DNA from: Methylomonas koyamae
Lineage (GTDB): Bacteria; Pseudomonadota; Gammaproteobacteria; Methylococcales; Methylomonadaceae
DNA: 50,497 bases
Assembly: GCF_006483455.1 (NCBI RefSeq)
Contig: NZ_PPPU01000058.1
Coordinates: 1 to 50,497 of the forward strand
Reading direction: 5' to 3'
A program made the position numbers and the translations under genes. Below the pieces are notes generated by a model. That model did no database searches. It saw nothing but the letters and a program-made list of their open reading frames with translations, and was not told where the DNA came from. Shown here piece by piece: positions 1 through 8,170 of the stretch. Every line of letters starts with the position of its first letter. Position 1 is the stretch's first letter.

Positions 1-1
1 G

Positions 2-382
2 AATGGAGCCACTTCTGTACTGCCGGAACATTTACATTGCATTTGGCGCTTACCCGAAGGTGACGACGATTATCCGATGCGTTGGCGCTTGCTTAAATCA
101 CACTTTTCCAGACAGATTCAAAAGAACGAATTCGTTTCCGACAGTCGATTACGGAAAAACGAACGTGGGGTATGGCAACGGCGATATTGGGAGCACCAAA
201 TCCGGGATGAAACGGATTATCAGCGACATTTGGATTATATTCATTACAATCCGGTGAAACATGGTTATGTCGATAAAGCAGTGGATTGGCGTTATTCTTC
301 CATCCACCGCTGGATTAAATTAGGGGTTTACACCGAAAATTGGGCTGCTCTGCCGGACTTAATCGAACAAAACTGGGAATGA
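2..382 (+). CDS. REP-associated tyrosine transposase (RayT), 5' end cut by window edge
   Basis: Only the C-terminal 126 residues are visible; the frame is open from base 2, so the start lies outside the window. The visible part reads VLPEHLHCIW near the start, which fits the HxH metal-binding motif of the Y1/HUH transposase family, and HLDYIHYNPVKHGYV further on, the most conserved stretch of REP-associated transposases, carrying the tyrosine region. These single-domain enzymes cut and move single-stranded REP hairpins. The ending, with a WRYSS motif and a short tail, is normal for the family. Nothing looks broken in the visible part, but the N-terminus cannot be judged. The family assignment comes from motif recognition. 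Confidence 0.85.
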   Translation, partial: NGATSVLPEHLHCIWRLPEGDDDYPMRWRLLKSHFSRQIQKNEFVSDSRLRKNERGVWQRRYWEHQIRDETDYQRHLDYIHYNPVKHGYVDKAVDWRYSSIHRWIKLGVYTENWAALPDLIEQNWE

Positions 383-512
383 TCGCTGGGTTTCACGTTG
401 TTCAACCCAGCCTACGGCGCTAACCCTTCACTCCAGCAGATTGTCAAAAAGCTGAGCTTTATACTGCCCGCTGAATTACACATTGACCTTAAGAGCGAGT
501 GACATAGATAAC

Positions 513-1187
513 ATGGAATTCCTGCCTCAAACAATCTCTGCTGCTGCTCAAAGTCCGCTTGGCATTTTGGCTCTTCTGTCGGTCGCCCTATCTGTTCTGG
601 CCTACAGATTCTTTGGCTATGAATCTGTGCGAGTAAAAGTGTGCATTTTCGTTCTGTTGTTCTTTGGCGTTGTGGCATTCGGCTGCGCAATGTTTCTTAC
701 CTCTGTTCCCGACATCAGTCCTAAGCCAACACCGCAACCATCGCCTGCACCTGTGCCATTGCCTGGTCCCGCACCTACCCCTTCATCGCAAGTACAGGCC
801 TACTGTGGATCGCTTTTTCATAAATCCAGCGACCGCGAAACTAGTAATTGGAAAGATTCAGTAACTGTAAGCTGTGCTCCGAACACTCAACTCATCGCCT
901 GCGAGTATTGGAAAAACGCACAAGGCAACGGCCCAAATGACGTCGCAAGTGGCCCTACGCCATCCGGCAACGGTTGCAAATGCGAGTGCCGCCACGCAGC
1001 AAAGGAGGATAGTGATGCTCCGATTGTAGATGCGATCGTTTCGTTTATCACTGTCGATCGGGTTTCGCATTTAGGTAAAGGGCATATGTGCGGGTGCTAT
1101 CCCGTAGCAGTATGCGCCTCTGAACCCATTAATTTGTCAGGCCCAAAAGACGAGCTGATCAAAGCTGCTATATCAAGTTGTAAATAG
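513..1187 (+). CDS. Unrecognised membrane-anchored protein with Pro-rich linker and Cys-rich C-terminus
   Basis: I do not recognise the family. From ATG 513 the protein has 224 residues; a TTG at 483 would add ten. I prefer the ATG because nothing resembling a ribosome site precedes the TTG. Two hydrophobic segments near the N-terminus (about residues 12-32 and 42-62) look like a transmembrane hairpin. A Pro-rich linker of about 25 residues (PKPTPQPSPAPVPLPGPAP) follows. The rest is a soluble domain with about ten cysteines, including CKCEC and a CGCYPVAVC cluster, suggesting disulfides in the periplasm or outside the cell. It lies between a transposase and a toxin-antitoxin-like pair, so accessory DNA is likely. 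The gene is probably real, given its coherent architecture; its function is unknown. Confidence 0.6.
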   Translation: MEFLPQTISAAAQSPLGILALLSVALSVLAYRFFGYESVRVKVCIFVLLFFGVVAFGCAMFLTSVPDISPKPTPQPSPAPVPLPGPAPTPSSQVQAYCGSLFHKSSDRETSNWKDSVTVSCAPNTQLIACEYWKNAQGNGPNDVASGPTPSGNGCKCECRHAAKEDSDAPIVDAIVSFITVDRVSHLGKGHMCGCYPVAVCASEPINLSGPKDELIKAAISSCK

Positions 1188-1445
1188 AGTCCCGCTTGTC
1201 GCTCAACCGGAGCGCGGTTTTCATGTAATTTTGTTTTTTCGGCTTTCGTGGCCGAGCCCGCTTAGCTCCGCGTTTTACGAGCAATTTATGACACAAACCG
1301 GCCATTCAGAAATCAGTCGCGATTGGTGCGGTTCGTAAACTCACCACACCCTGCGCCTGCTATCGGTTGGACGGTTGCCATTGGCAAGTTTGTTTCGTCC
1401 GGCGGTTTTTGGCCGATAACGGGTATTGATAAAACAAACTTAACA
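1188..1445. other. Intergenic region between convergent genes
   Basis: This stretch separates the Cys-rich protein gene from the stop of the DUF5615 gene. I see only short GC-rich inverted repeats and no convincing ORF, promoter or T-tailed terminator. Confidence 0.4.
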
Positions 1446-1790
1446 TCACGACTTATCGGCCAATTCCACTACTGCATGACCTTCAGCCAATAATTGCAGG
1501 GCTTGTGGAAAAACTTCGTTGAACAATGCTTGTAACCGTTGGTTGGTCGTATTACCGCAGGTGACCCAAAGTAATTGCGGTGGTGGTTGCTGCTGACGCA
1601 GCAATAGTTCGACAAAATCACTGTCTTTACTGATTAAAACGATACCCTCTTGCTGAGAGCGTTCGAAAATCTCCAGATCGTTGGCATCACGCAATCCCAG
1701 ATCTCGGAGGGCATAGGCTTCAACTTTGAATGTCCAGCGCAGCCAATCGGCCAGATTTGGCGGTAGTTGGGCGTCAACCCAAAAAATCAT
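1446..1790 (-). CDS. DUF5615 PIN-like protein, probable toxin of a DUF433 pair
   Basis: A protein of 114 residues. It begins MIFWVDAQLPPNLADWL, the typical start of DUF5615 (Mut7-C-like, PIN-like fold), with the first conserved acidic residue in VDAQLP. The central DANDLEIF and SKDSDFVELL supply the other acidic residues expected of a PIN-type nuclease site. Its start overlaps the end of the DUF433 gene by four bases, so the two are translationally coupled. Families paired like this are usually considered type II toxin-antitoxin-like modules; toxicity has not been shown from sequence. The full length is normal and the acidic residues are intact. Confidence 0.82.
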   Translation of the reverse strand: MIFWVDAQLPPNLADWLRWTFKVEAYALRDLGLRDANDLEIFERSQQEGIVLISKDSDFVELLLRQQQPPPQLLWVTCGNTTNQRLQALFNEVFPQALQLLAEGHAVVELADKS

Positions 1791-2014
1791 GCGACCAGTC
1801 GTTCAAGGTTGGCTCGTCGGGCTGCGTACAGCAGGCAGGCTTGGATGTCAGCGAGTTCCAGGTCCGGGTAGTCGAGTAGAATGCTCTCGGTACTTACGCC
1901 TTCTGCCAGCATCTGCAAGATGTCACTGACCCGTATCCGCATGCCGCGAATACAAGGTTTGCCACCACATTGCAGCGGATTATGGGTGATTCGGCTTTCA
2001 ACTTGCTCGTTCAT
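1787..2014 (-). CDS. DUF433 family protein, probable antitoxin
   Basis: A protein of 75 residues matching DUF433 throughout: an N-terminal ITHNPLQCGGKPCIRGMRI block, then a predicted helix-turn-helix (VSDILQMLAEGVSTESILLDYPDL) and a C-terminal helix (LADIQACLLYAAR). DUF433 proteins are small winged-helix-like proteins found upstream of DUF5615 PIN-like partners, as here, and are regarded as antitoxins that probably also bind their own promoter. It is first in the two-gene minus-strand unit and overlaps the next start by four bases. Sure of the family, less sure of the role. Confidence 0.85.
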   Translation of the reverse strand: MNEQVESRITHNPLQCGGKPCIRGMRIRVSDILQMLAEGVSTESILLDYPDLELADIQACLLYAARRANLERLVA

Positions 2015-2290
2015 AATGTGACTGTTCCATTACTCATTTGACGTTATTTTAACTTCATAAGGCTAAAGGATACTCGCCGCGTAGTCTCTAACTTTTATTT
2101 CCTCAGTATTTACGTAAAGGTACGCTGTGCAAACCCTTTAACTGGATTTGGTGCCAAACCAATTCTTGACAGCACATAGCCAGTACTAACCTAGTAATGA
2201 TTTCATTTTGCTCGCCAACTACCTGACAGTCAAATGGATCACAGGTAGCTCAATCTGTTGAAATCGGATGGCGACGTTGCAGTTCAGCTT
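2015..2290. other. Intergenic region upstream of the DUF433/DUF5615 pair
   Basis: An AT-richer stretch that should hold the minus-strand promoter of the toxin-antitoxin pair. A TTGACA hexamer is present near 2167 on the plus strand, but no good -10 box follows at normal spacing and there is no gene for it to serve. No ORF is supported. Confidence 0.35.
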
Positions 2291-2302
2291 TTGGCCTTCG
2301 CT

Positions 2303-2606
2303 GAAAATCTTGGAAACGGAGCGTCAGCGAAGTGAAGATTTTTAGTCCCCGATAGCCGTAGCGTCGGGCGGGTTTTCGCAGCGAAGCGGAGAAAACCTGC
2401 AAGGCATCGCGACACGGCGTCAAGTCATGCGAGAGCCGATGTTTCGACCCCTTGCTGGGTCGGAACGAGGTGACGCGGACGAATCGGGGCGCCGAAGGCA
2501 TAAGCGGTCGCGTAATTTTTGCCGATTTTTTCCTGCTGGGAAGCTCGAAAAAATCTTTCGGCAAAAATAGCGACTCCCCGGAGCTGTTGAGAACAAAAGT
2601 CAACAG
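2303..2606. repeat. Chain of six hairpins downstream of the TonB receptor gene
   Basis: At least six consecutive inverted repeats fill this segment: 2304-2311 with 2335-2342 (AAAATCTT), 2348-2352 with 2364-2368, 2371-2377 with 2391-2397 (GGTTTTC), 2445-2450 with 2457-2462 (CGACCC), a very long imperfect stem from 2507 to 2574 with arms GTCGC, ATTTTTGCCGA and TTTTTTC, and 2584-2590 with 2600-2606 (CTGTTGA). The last begins 14 bases beyond the TonB receptor stop. It could be a transcribed 3' structure, a family of dispersed intergenic repeats, or a compound terminator. ORFs crossing it on both strands look like by-products of composition. Confidence 0.6.
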
Positions 2607-2619
2607 CCTGCTTTTGTCT

Positions 2620-4926
2620 TCAATAATTAAAACTGAGCTCCACCAGAAAGTTACGCCCCGGATTGGGGGCAAATTGGAAATATTGCTCGTTGCTTAAGTT
2701 GTTGGCCATGAAGCCGACGCTGACGTTTTTAGTGGGGCTATATTTGATTTTGGCATCCATTAACCAGAAGGCCTGAAAACCGCCGTACACGTCGTGCACC
2801 ACGTCAATGTTTTCAGCCGTATCAAATGATTCGGAAACATGTCGGCCAATCAAGCTGCCGGACCATTCATGCCAATTGGCTTCCAGGCCAACGGTCAATA
2901 AATGTTCCGGTGAATTGGGCAAGCGTTTGCCTTCTGAGGCGGGGGTGCCAGGACTGGACAGCGTGGTTGCGGTAGGGGTCCAGGTGTAATTGCTGAACAG
3001 CGACAGCCAATCGGTCAGGTTCTGGTCGAGCGATAATTCCACGCCTCGGGTAATAGCTTCAGCGGCATTGATGCGTTGCGAGCCGGTAAAGTTGGCGCGG
3101 CGTTCGATTAATTTGTTTGAAATTAAGTCCGATAAATGGTTTTCAAAAAACGTGGCTTTAATTTGGGTGTCGGTTGCCGCGATTTTCTGCTCAACACCCA
3201 CTTCCCACGATAAGTTGCTTTCGGGCGTCAGATTGGGATTGGACAAGACTGTCGCGACCACGCCGCGGCGTGAATCAACATACAGGTCCTGCAAGGTCGG
3301 TGGGCGGAACGATTTACCTGCTGATGCGCGTAAGGTGGCCCCTTCCCAGGCATCTTTGTAGATCAGTGACAGCTTGGGATTGACTTCGACACTTTCCTGC
3401 GTGGATTCGGGCTTGAAAGTATTAAATGCGTAATCTTTGCTGATCCCTGTGGCTTGCCACCAATCGACTCGCGTGCCCAAATAGGCGGTAAATTGATCCG
3501 TAAAACGGATTTCGTCTTGCGCAAAAAATGAAGTGGTGTCGGTTGAGGCGTCGGCCACCAGGCGAGTACCTGTCCGGCTGTAGCGGTCGTTCCATTGACT
3601 CAGATCGTAATCTTTACGATCCATTTCACCATGATCCACTTCAAACCCCGTGGTGATCATTTGACTTTTGGTCAATGGAAATACCAACTGCGCCCGACCG
3701 TTGACCATCGTGCTTCTGGTGTGGTTTGACGTACCCGGACCACCCCCTAAACCGGAGCTGGTGAGGACGTTAGTAAACCAGGTGTCCCGGGAGGTGTGGT
3801 TGAAGTTGACCGTTAATGCCGTATCGGCACTGAAATTGTGTTCAAACTTCCAAAAGCTGCGCAAATCGTCTTCATGCGATGGCGAGTTCAGAAAGACGTT
3901 TGGCGTTACCTGTCCCAATAAGGTGCCATTCTGCCGAATTCTGCCGCTGATTACCGGATTGCCGTTGGCGTCGCGTAGATAGCTGTTAAACGGGTCTTGG
4001 CTGTAACCAATGTCGGAGTAGAAGTAATGGAGACCCGCCGAAAGACGCGTGTAGTCATTAAAATCATAATAGGCTTTGATATGACTGTTGTGCGATTCCC
4101 ATGGTGCGCGGCCATGATCGCCCACTAAATAAGCGGTTTGTCCTTGCGCGGTGGTGGTCGGGATGGCGCCTGTGACATTGGTAATTGGGCCGCCTCCGCC
4201 CGGATTGGCAAAACCCCAGATGTCACGAATGCCGTCATTGAGCTCGTGGTGGTGGCCCAAGCTGATGGACAAGCCGTTGTCGAACACATCCCGGTAGATG
4301 CCGCTGGCAGTCATGCCCTCGGCGGCATCAAACTGATAGGTGCCTTTCACCAATACTTCGCGTTTGGTGGGTTTTTTGGTGACGATGCGCATGGTGCCTG
4401 CAAACGCATTTCCGCCATACAGTGCTGAGCCGGCTCCGGGCACCAATTCGACTTGTTCGACATCCTCTGAAAAGATCGCGCCGTAGTTAACGGTGCCAAA
4501 ACTCGGATCGTTCATTTTTTGGTCGTCGAGCAGGACAACGGTGCGCGCCGTGCCGCTAATGCCGCGGATGGACTGGCGTACCGCGCGGTTGGCGGCAGGC
4601 GGTAACGCACTGGTGGCGCCAATCGCCATGTATACGCCGGGCATTTCTCGCACAATGTCACCGATACGACGTACATCGCGGAGTGCGATTTGTTTATCGT
4701 CAATCAAGTGCAAGGTGCCTGGCACTTCGTCGATTGATTTTTCCGATAAGGTTGCTGAAACCACCATGGTACTCAGCTCGGTGGCTTGGTCTTTTTTGGG
4801 CGCTTCCGATGTTGCAACGGGCTGATCTTTGGAAGCGTTTGTTTCCGACTCGGCCAAACTGACCTGGCAGCATAATGCCAGACTAATGGCAGCCGCCAGT
4901 GGATGGTATTGCATAGGGTTGTTCAT
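2620..4926 (-). CDS. TonB-dependent outer-membrane receptor
   Basis: A protein of 768 residues with the architecture of outer-membrane ligand-gated channels. A signal peptide occupies about residues 1-25, ending near SLAESE; a TonB box-like TMVVSA lies near residue 55; the plug domain (about 60-180) shows RDVRRIGDIVREMPGV, RQSIRGISG and VELVPGAGSALYGGNAFAGTM; the 22-strand barrel fills the rest and ends in an aromatic (NY), as expected for BAM insertion. It imports a scarce ligand using TonB energy. The next gene upstream in the same orientation, 138 bases away, is a PepSY membrane protein, a pairing common for siderophore or metal uptake. The ligand cannot be read from sequence. A second ATG at 4914 is also possible. 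Confidence 0.93.
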   Translation of the reverse strand: MNNPMQYHPLAAAISLALCCQVSLAESETNASKDQPVATSEAPKKDQATELSTMVVSATLSEKSIDEVPGTLHLIDDKQIALRDVRRIGDIVREMPGVYMAIGATSALPPAANRAVRQSIRGISGTARTVVLLDDQKMNDPSFGTVNYGAIFSEDVEQVELVPGAGSALYGGNAFAGTMRIVTKKPTKREVLVKGTYQFDAAEGMTASGIYRDVFDNGLSISLGHHHELNDGIRDIWGFANPGGGGPITNVTGAIPTTTAQGQTAYLVGDHGRAPWESHNSHIKAYYDFNDYTRLSAGLHYFYSDIGYSQDPFNSYLRDANGNPVISGRIRQNGTLLGQVTPNVFLNSPSHEDDLRSFWKFEHNFSADTALTVNFNHTSRDTWFTNVLTSSGLGGGPGTSNHTRSTMVNGRAQLVFPLTKSQMITTGFEVDHGEMDRKDYDLSQWNDRYSRTGTRLVADASTDTTSFFAQDEIRFTDQFTAYLGTRVDWWQATGISKDYAFNTFKPESTQESVEVNPKLSLIYKDAWEGATLRASAGKSFRPPTLQDLYVDSRRGVVATVLSNPNLTPESNLSWEVGVEQKIAATDTQIKATFFENHLSDLISNKLIERRANFTGSQRINAAEAITRGVELSLDQNLTDWLSLFSNYTWTPTATTLSSPGTPASEGKRLPNSPEHLLTVGLEANWHEWSGSLIGRHVSESFDTAENIDVVHDVYGGFQAFWLMDAKIKYSPTKNVSVGFMANNLSNEQYFQFAPNPGRNFLVELSFNY

Positions 4927-5064
4927 AACAGTAAAGGGTGGGGTTTATTTGGAATTTGACCTAGGTGTTGATGGCTGACTTCGCGAATACCCGAGCGTGT
5001 GCCGCAGCGACAAACGTATGGTGATAAGCAACCAGTATTTGTTGGACATTTCAGTAAGCTGCTT

Positions 5065-6291
5065 TTACGGTGCTTTTGCGGTGAGTCGCTGGTTATGCAC
5101 GCGTCGGGATGCGCGTTTTTTCAGCCAATGGATGATGCCGGTAATCAATAAGGCCAGTGGCGCAAAGCCAACAATCAGCACAGCCACTTGGCCGGGCGTA
5201 CCGAGGATTTCGCCGTTATGAAGAGGTAACTGGATATTGATAAACGCATCGCCAGCGGCAAATTGATTGGGGTCGCGGACCATCAGTACTTCGCCGCTGT
5301 ATTGATCCAGCCAAAGCATGGTTGCGCCTTTACTGCGGGTTTCGTTGGCTTGTTTGCCGCTGACCATGAAACTGCCATTGGCGTCGGCAGGCAGGTACAA
5401 GCGCTGTAGTTGCAGATTGGGAAAGCGCAGTAGTGCATTGCTCAAAATGGTTTCGTAGGCCAGCACCTCGCTGCCGATGGTTTTGGATTTAACGGCACGC
5501 GGTACTTCGTGCACACTGGAAAACACATTGACCGCCGGCTTGAAGACGTCCGGGAAATTGAAGTAAAAGCCGGAAAGCGATACGGCAAATAAGACGACGG
5601 CGGTATAAAGCCCGACGGTTTTGTGCAGATCAAAATTGAAGCGGGTAAAGCTGGCATTGCGTTTAATGACCAGTGCTTGCAGCCATTTGCCGGTTTTGGG
5701 CCACCAAAGGTAAATGCCGGTAATGGTCAAAACCAAGGTCAGCAGGGCGGTGATGCCCATCAGCCATTTGCCGAACGGGTCCACCAATAACTTGTAGTGC
5801 AGGCGCAAAATAAAGTTAATCAGTGAGTCGTTGCGGTCGCGATGGCCCAGCGCTTGGCCGGTGTAGGGATTCACCATGACTTCGTGGAAGTGATGATTGT
5901 GTCCGGGGCCCGCGTGGGGCACTTGGTAACGCACAATCAGGGCTTCATCGGGATGTTTGGGAAGTTGAATATGGTGGGCTGGGTGCTTGATGGGGGAGAC
6001 TTGATCGGCGGTGGCCAGGATGTTTTGCAAGGGTTGTCGGGATGATCCGGCTGCTACGGCCAGGATGTCGCTGTTCAGCCAATGATCAATCTCTTCGCCG
6101 TAAACCAGTATGCTGCCGGTCAAGCCGGCAATGGCCAGAAACAAACCCAGCCATAGCGAGATGTATAAATGCAGTTTGAGCAAGACCTTGCGTAAGGTGA
6201 TTTTCTGCAGCCAGTCTAAACGTTTTACAGAGGCAACAGGACGACGAACGATTGGGATTTCCTTCGCGGTAAACGGATCGATGACAGACAT
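5065..6291 (-). CDS. PepSY-associated transmembrane protein
   Basis: A 408-residue inner-membrane protein of the PepSY_TM family. The first helix region, LHLYISLWLGLFLAIAGLTG, is the family hallmark and is followed by GEEIDHWLN. Further helices lie near WLMGITALLTLVLTITGIYLW, LHKTVGLYTAVVLFAVSLSG and VLIVGFAPLALLITGIIHWL, giving four membrane segments with two large periplasmic loops. The first loop has a His cluster (HAGPGHNHHFHE) that may bind metal. Relatives next to TonB receptors are thought to reduce or release iron from siderophores in the periplasm. It is probably transcribed ahead of the TonB receptor gene. No Fur box was convincing upstream. Confidence 0.88.
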   Translation of the reverse strand: MSVIDPFTAKEIPIVRRPVASVKRLDWLQKITLRKVLLKLHLYISLWLGLFLAIAGLTGSILVYGEEIDHWLNSDILAVAAGSSRQPLQNILATADQVSPIKHPAHHIQLPKHPDEALIVRYQVPHAGPGHNHHFHEVMVNPYTGQALGHRDRNDSLINFILRLHYKLLVDPFGKWLMGITALLTLVLTITGIYLWWPKTGKWLQALVIKRNASFTRFNFDLHKTVGLYTAVVLFAVSLSGFYFNFPDVFKPAVNVFSSVHEVPRAVKSKTIGSEVLAYETILSNALLRFPNLQLQRLYLPADANGSFMVSGKQANETRSKGATMLWLDQYSGEVLMVRDPNQFAAGDAFINIQLPLHNGEILGTPGQVAVLIVGFAPLALLITGIIHWLKKRASRRVHNQRLTAKAP

Positions 6292-6417
6292 AACAAGCTC
6301 CCTTAGGAATCAGCACAACTTGGGTGTGCCAATTGAGCGAGGTCTGTGCCATAACTAAAAAAACAAACAATCTCAGTGATTTGCTGTGCGCTAAATCGGC
6401 TAGGACTTAAGTAGAGT

Positions 6418-6461
6418 GGGTTATTTCACACACCATTCGGTTTGCGGTGTGTGAAATACCC
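6418..6461. repeat. Strong inverted repeat, 16-bp stem
   Basis: The arms GGGT(T)ATTTCACACACC and GGTGTGTGAAATACCC are perfectly complementary apart from one bulged T and enclose an 11-base loop. It lies 127 bases upstream of the PepSY gene start and about 330 bases beyond the POT transporter stop. It could terminate minus-strand readthrough from the transporter cluster or act as an operator; no T-tract settles this. Confidence 0.6.
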
Positions 6462-6791
6462 TATTTGTGGATTTAAACGGGGTGACGACCGTTACCCAGT
6501 GGTATTAAAAAAACCGCCGCCCGGCCAGTGAGGCGCCGAAGTGCGCTACCGCTATAAAATCCCTAGCCCCATCAAAGCGAAGCCTCAAGCCTTATTGGCT
6601 TGCAGAAAACCGTGCTGGAAAGTGACCTGATCGGCATCCCGCCGAGCATGCCTGTTACGACAGAGGCAAAACGCGGTACTTCAAAGTGCGTAGGGTAGAA
6701 ATATAACGGCACGTTGCCGCGACTGGAACCGGGATTGCGGTCGGGGCAGGCCAACCTGCGCCGGCTGTCCCCTGGCCGCAGTAGCGAAGCA
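6462..6791. other. Intergenic region without a supported gene
   Basis: About 330 bases between the inverted repeat and the stop of the POT transporter. Short ORFs exist but have no recognisable family, no ribosome site and no codon pattern I would trust. It may be eroded repeat or transposon DNA. Confidence 0.35.
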
Positions 6792-8135
6792 TCAGACCGA
6801 TCCCAAGCCTTTACGCAATAGCGGTTTCATTGCCAAAATCGCCAAGCCGGTGCCGATGCCCAGGCCGGCCAACAGCAGAAAAAATGCTTGTCTGGGCATG
6901 GTCTGATAAAAGCTGCCGATATAACCCGAAAGTAAATTGCCGAAGAAGGACGACAGGAACCAAATCCCCATCAACAAACCGACCAGTCCGGGCGGCGAGA
7001 TTTTGCTGACCAGCGATAAACCGACCGGCGACAGGTATAACTCGCCCAAGGTATAAATCAAGGTACATAACGCCAGCCACAAGAAACTGATTTTGACTGA
7101 CGGATCGCTAGCGTTGGTGGCATAAATCAGCACGAAAAACGATGCACCCAACAAGCCGGCGCCCAGTGCCATTTTGCCGATGCTGGACGGCTGGCGGCCG
7201 CGCGCGGTCTGCCAACGGGATAGCTTGTCGAGCAAAGGCGCCAGTATGAAAATGAAGGCCGGATTCAGGGACTGAAACCAGGTGGAAGGCATTTCCCAGC
7301 CGAACAAATGCCAATCGGTCTCGTGTTCGGCGAATAGTTGCAGGGTATTGCCTTGCTGTTCGTAGACCGCCCAGAACATCACGTTCAGTAGCGCGATGGC
7401 GCCGAGAGCTGCGATGGCCCGGTAATCTTTGCCGGATAACGTGCCGGTAGTCCTGGGCGTTGATGGCGGGCTCTGCTCTGTCGCCGGCAAATAGCGTCGG
7501 CCGAATCCGTAAACCAGCAAACCCAGCAACATGCCGACGCCGGCGGCGGCGAAGCCGTAATGCCAGCCGTAGCGTTGGCCCAGGGTGCCGCAGATCAGCG
7601 GCGAGAAAAACGCGCCCAGATTGACGCCCATGTAAAAAATCGTGAAGGCGCTGTCGCGGCGGGGATCGCCCGGCGGATACAAGTCGCCGACCTGAGCGGA
7701 AATATTGGGTTTGAAACAGCCGTTACCGGCAATCAAAAACAGTAAGGCCAACAGAAACCAGCTTTCCCCGGCCATCAGAAAATGGCCGACCGCCATCAGG
7801 CTGCCGCCCAACAGCACGGCGCGGCGCCGGCCCAGCACCCGGTCTGCAAGCATGCCGCCGAACAACGGTGTCAGGTAGACCAAGCCGGTGTAAAGACCGT
7901 AAATCTGCGACGCCAAAGCTTGGTCGCCGAGCGGACCGAAAGCGGCTTGCAAAACCCGTTTCAATTGCGGCAAGCCAAACACCGGCCGGCCGTTTTGCGC
8001 CGCCTTTAGCAGGTGTTCGGTCATGTACAGTACCAACAGCGCGCGCATGCCGTAGTAGGAAAAGCGCTCCCACATTTCAGTGAAAAACAGCACGAACAGG
8101 CCGGCCGGATGGCCGAAAAAGCGTTTTTGCGGCAT
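6792..8135 (-). CDS. POT-family proton-coupled oligopeptide transporter (MFS)
   Basis: A protein of 447 residues from the ATG at 8135. A longer reading from 8276 is possible, but its first 47 residues are arginine-rich, overlap the upstream gene and do not resemble the family. The protein starts MPQKRFFGHPAGLFVLF and shows the POT signature EMWERFSYYGMRALLVLYM in the first helix, with FYMGVNLGAFFSPLICG further on as the second signature. It should have 12-14 membrane helices and import di- and tripeptides with protons. The gene begins 35 bases after the stop of the DUF3999 gene, so it may be the last gene of that cluster. Full length is normal. Confidence 0.9.
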   Translation of the reverse strand: MPQKRFFGHPAGLFVLFFTEMWERFSYYGMRALLVLYMTEHLLKAAQNGRPVFGLPQLKRVLQAAFGPLGDQALASQIYGLYTGLVYLTPLFGGMLADRVLGRRRAVLLGGSLMAVGHFLMAGESWFLLALLFLIAGNGCFKPNISAQVGDLYPPGDPRRDSAFTIFYMGVNLGAFFSPLICGTLGQRYGWHYGFAAAGVGMLLGLLVYGFGRRYLPATEQSPPSTPRTTGTLSGKDYRAIAALGAIALLNVMFWAVYEQQGNTLQLFAEHETDWHLFGWEMPSTWFQSLNPAFIFILAPLLDKLSRWQTARGRQPSSIGKMALGAGLLGASFFVLIYATNASDPSVKISFLWLALCTLIYTLGELYLSPVGLSLVSKISPPGLVGLLMGIWFLSSFFGNLLSGYIGSFYQTMPRQAFFLLLAGLGIGTGLAILAMKPLLRKGLGSV

Positions 8136-8170
8136 CGGGCTAAGTGTTGCCGCCTGGTGGCCGGCTACCC

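Noticed and set aside
2250-2672. Minus-strand 140-residue ORF overlapping the TonB receptor end
   Set aside because: It runs through the hairpin chain and overlaps the receptor C-terminus in another frame; no family or ribosome site.
6292-6417. Fur box upstream of the PepSY/TonB genes
   Set aside because: No stretch resembles GATAATGATAATCATTATC closely enough.
6572-6754. Minus-strand 60-residue ORF in the gap before the POT transporter
   Set aside because: Too short, without ribosome site or recognisable domain.
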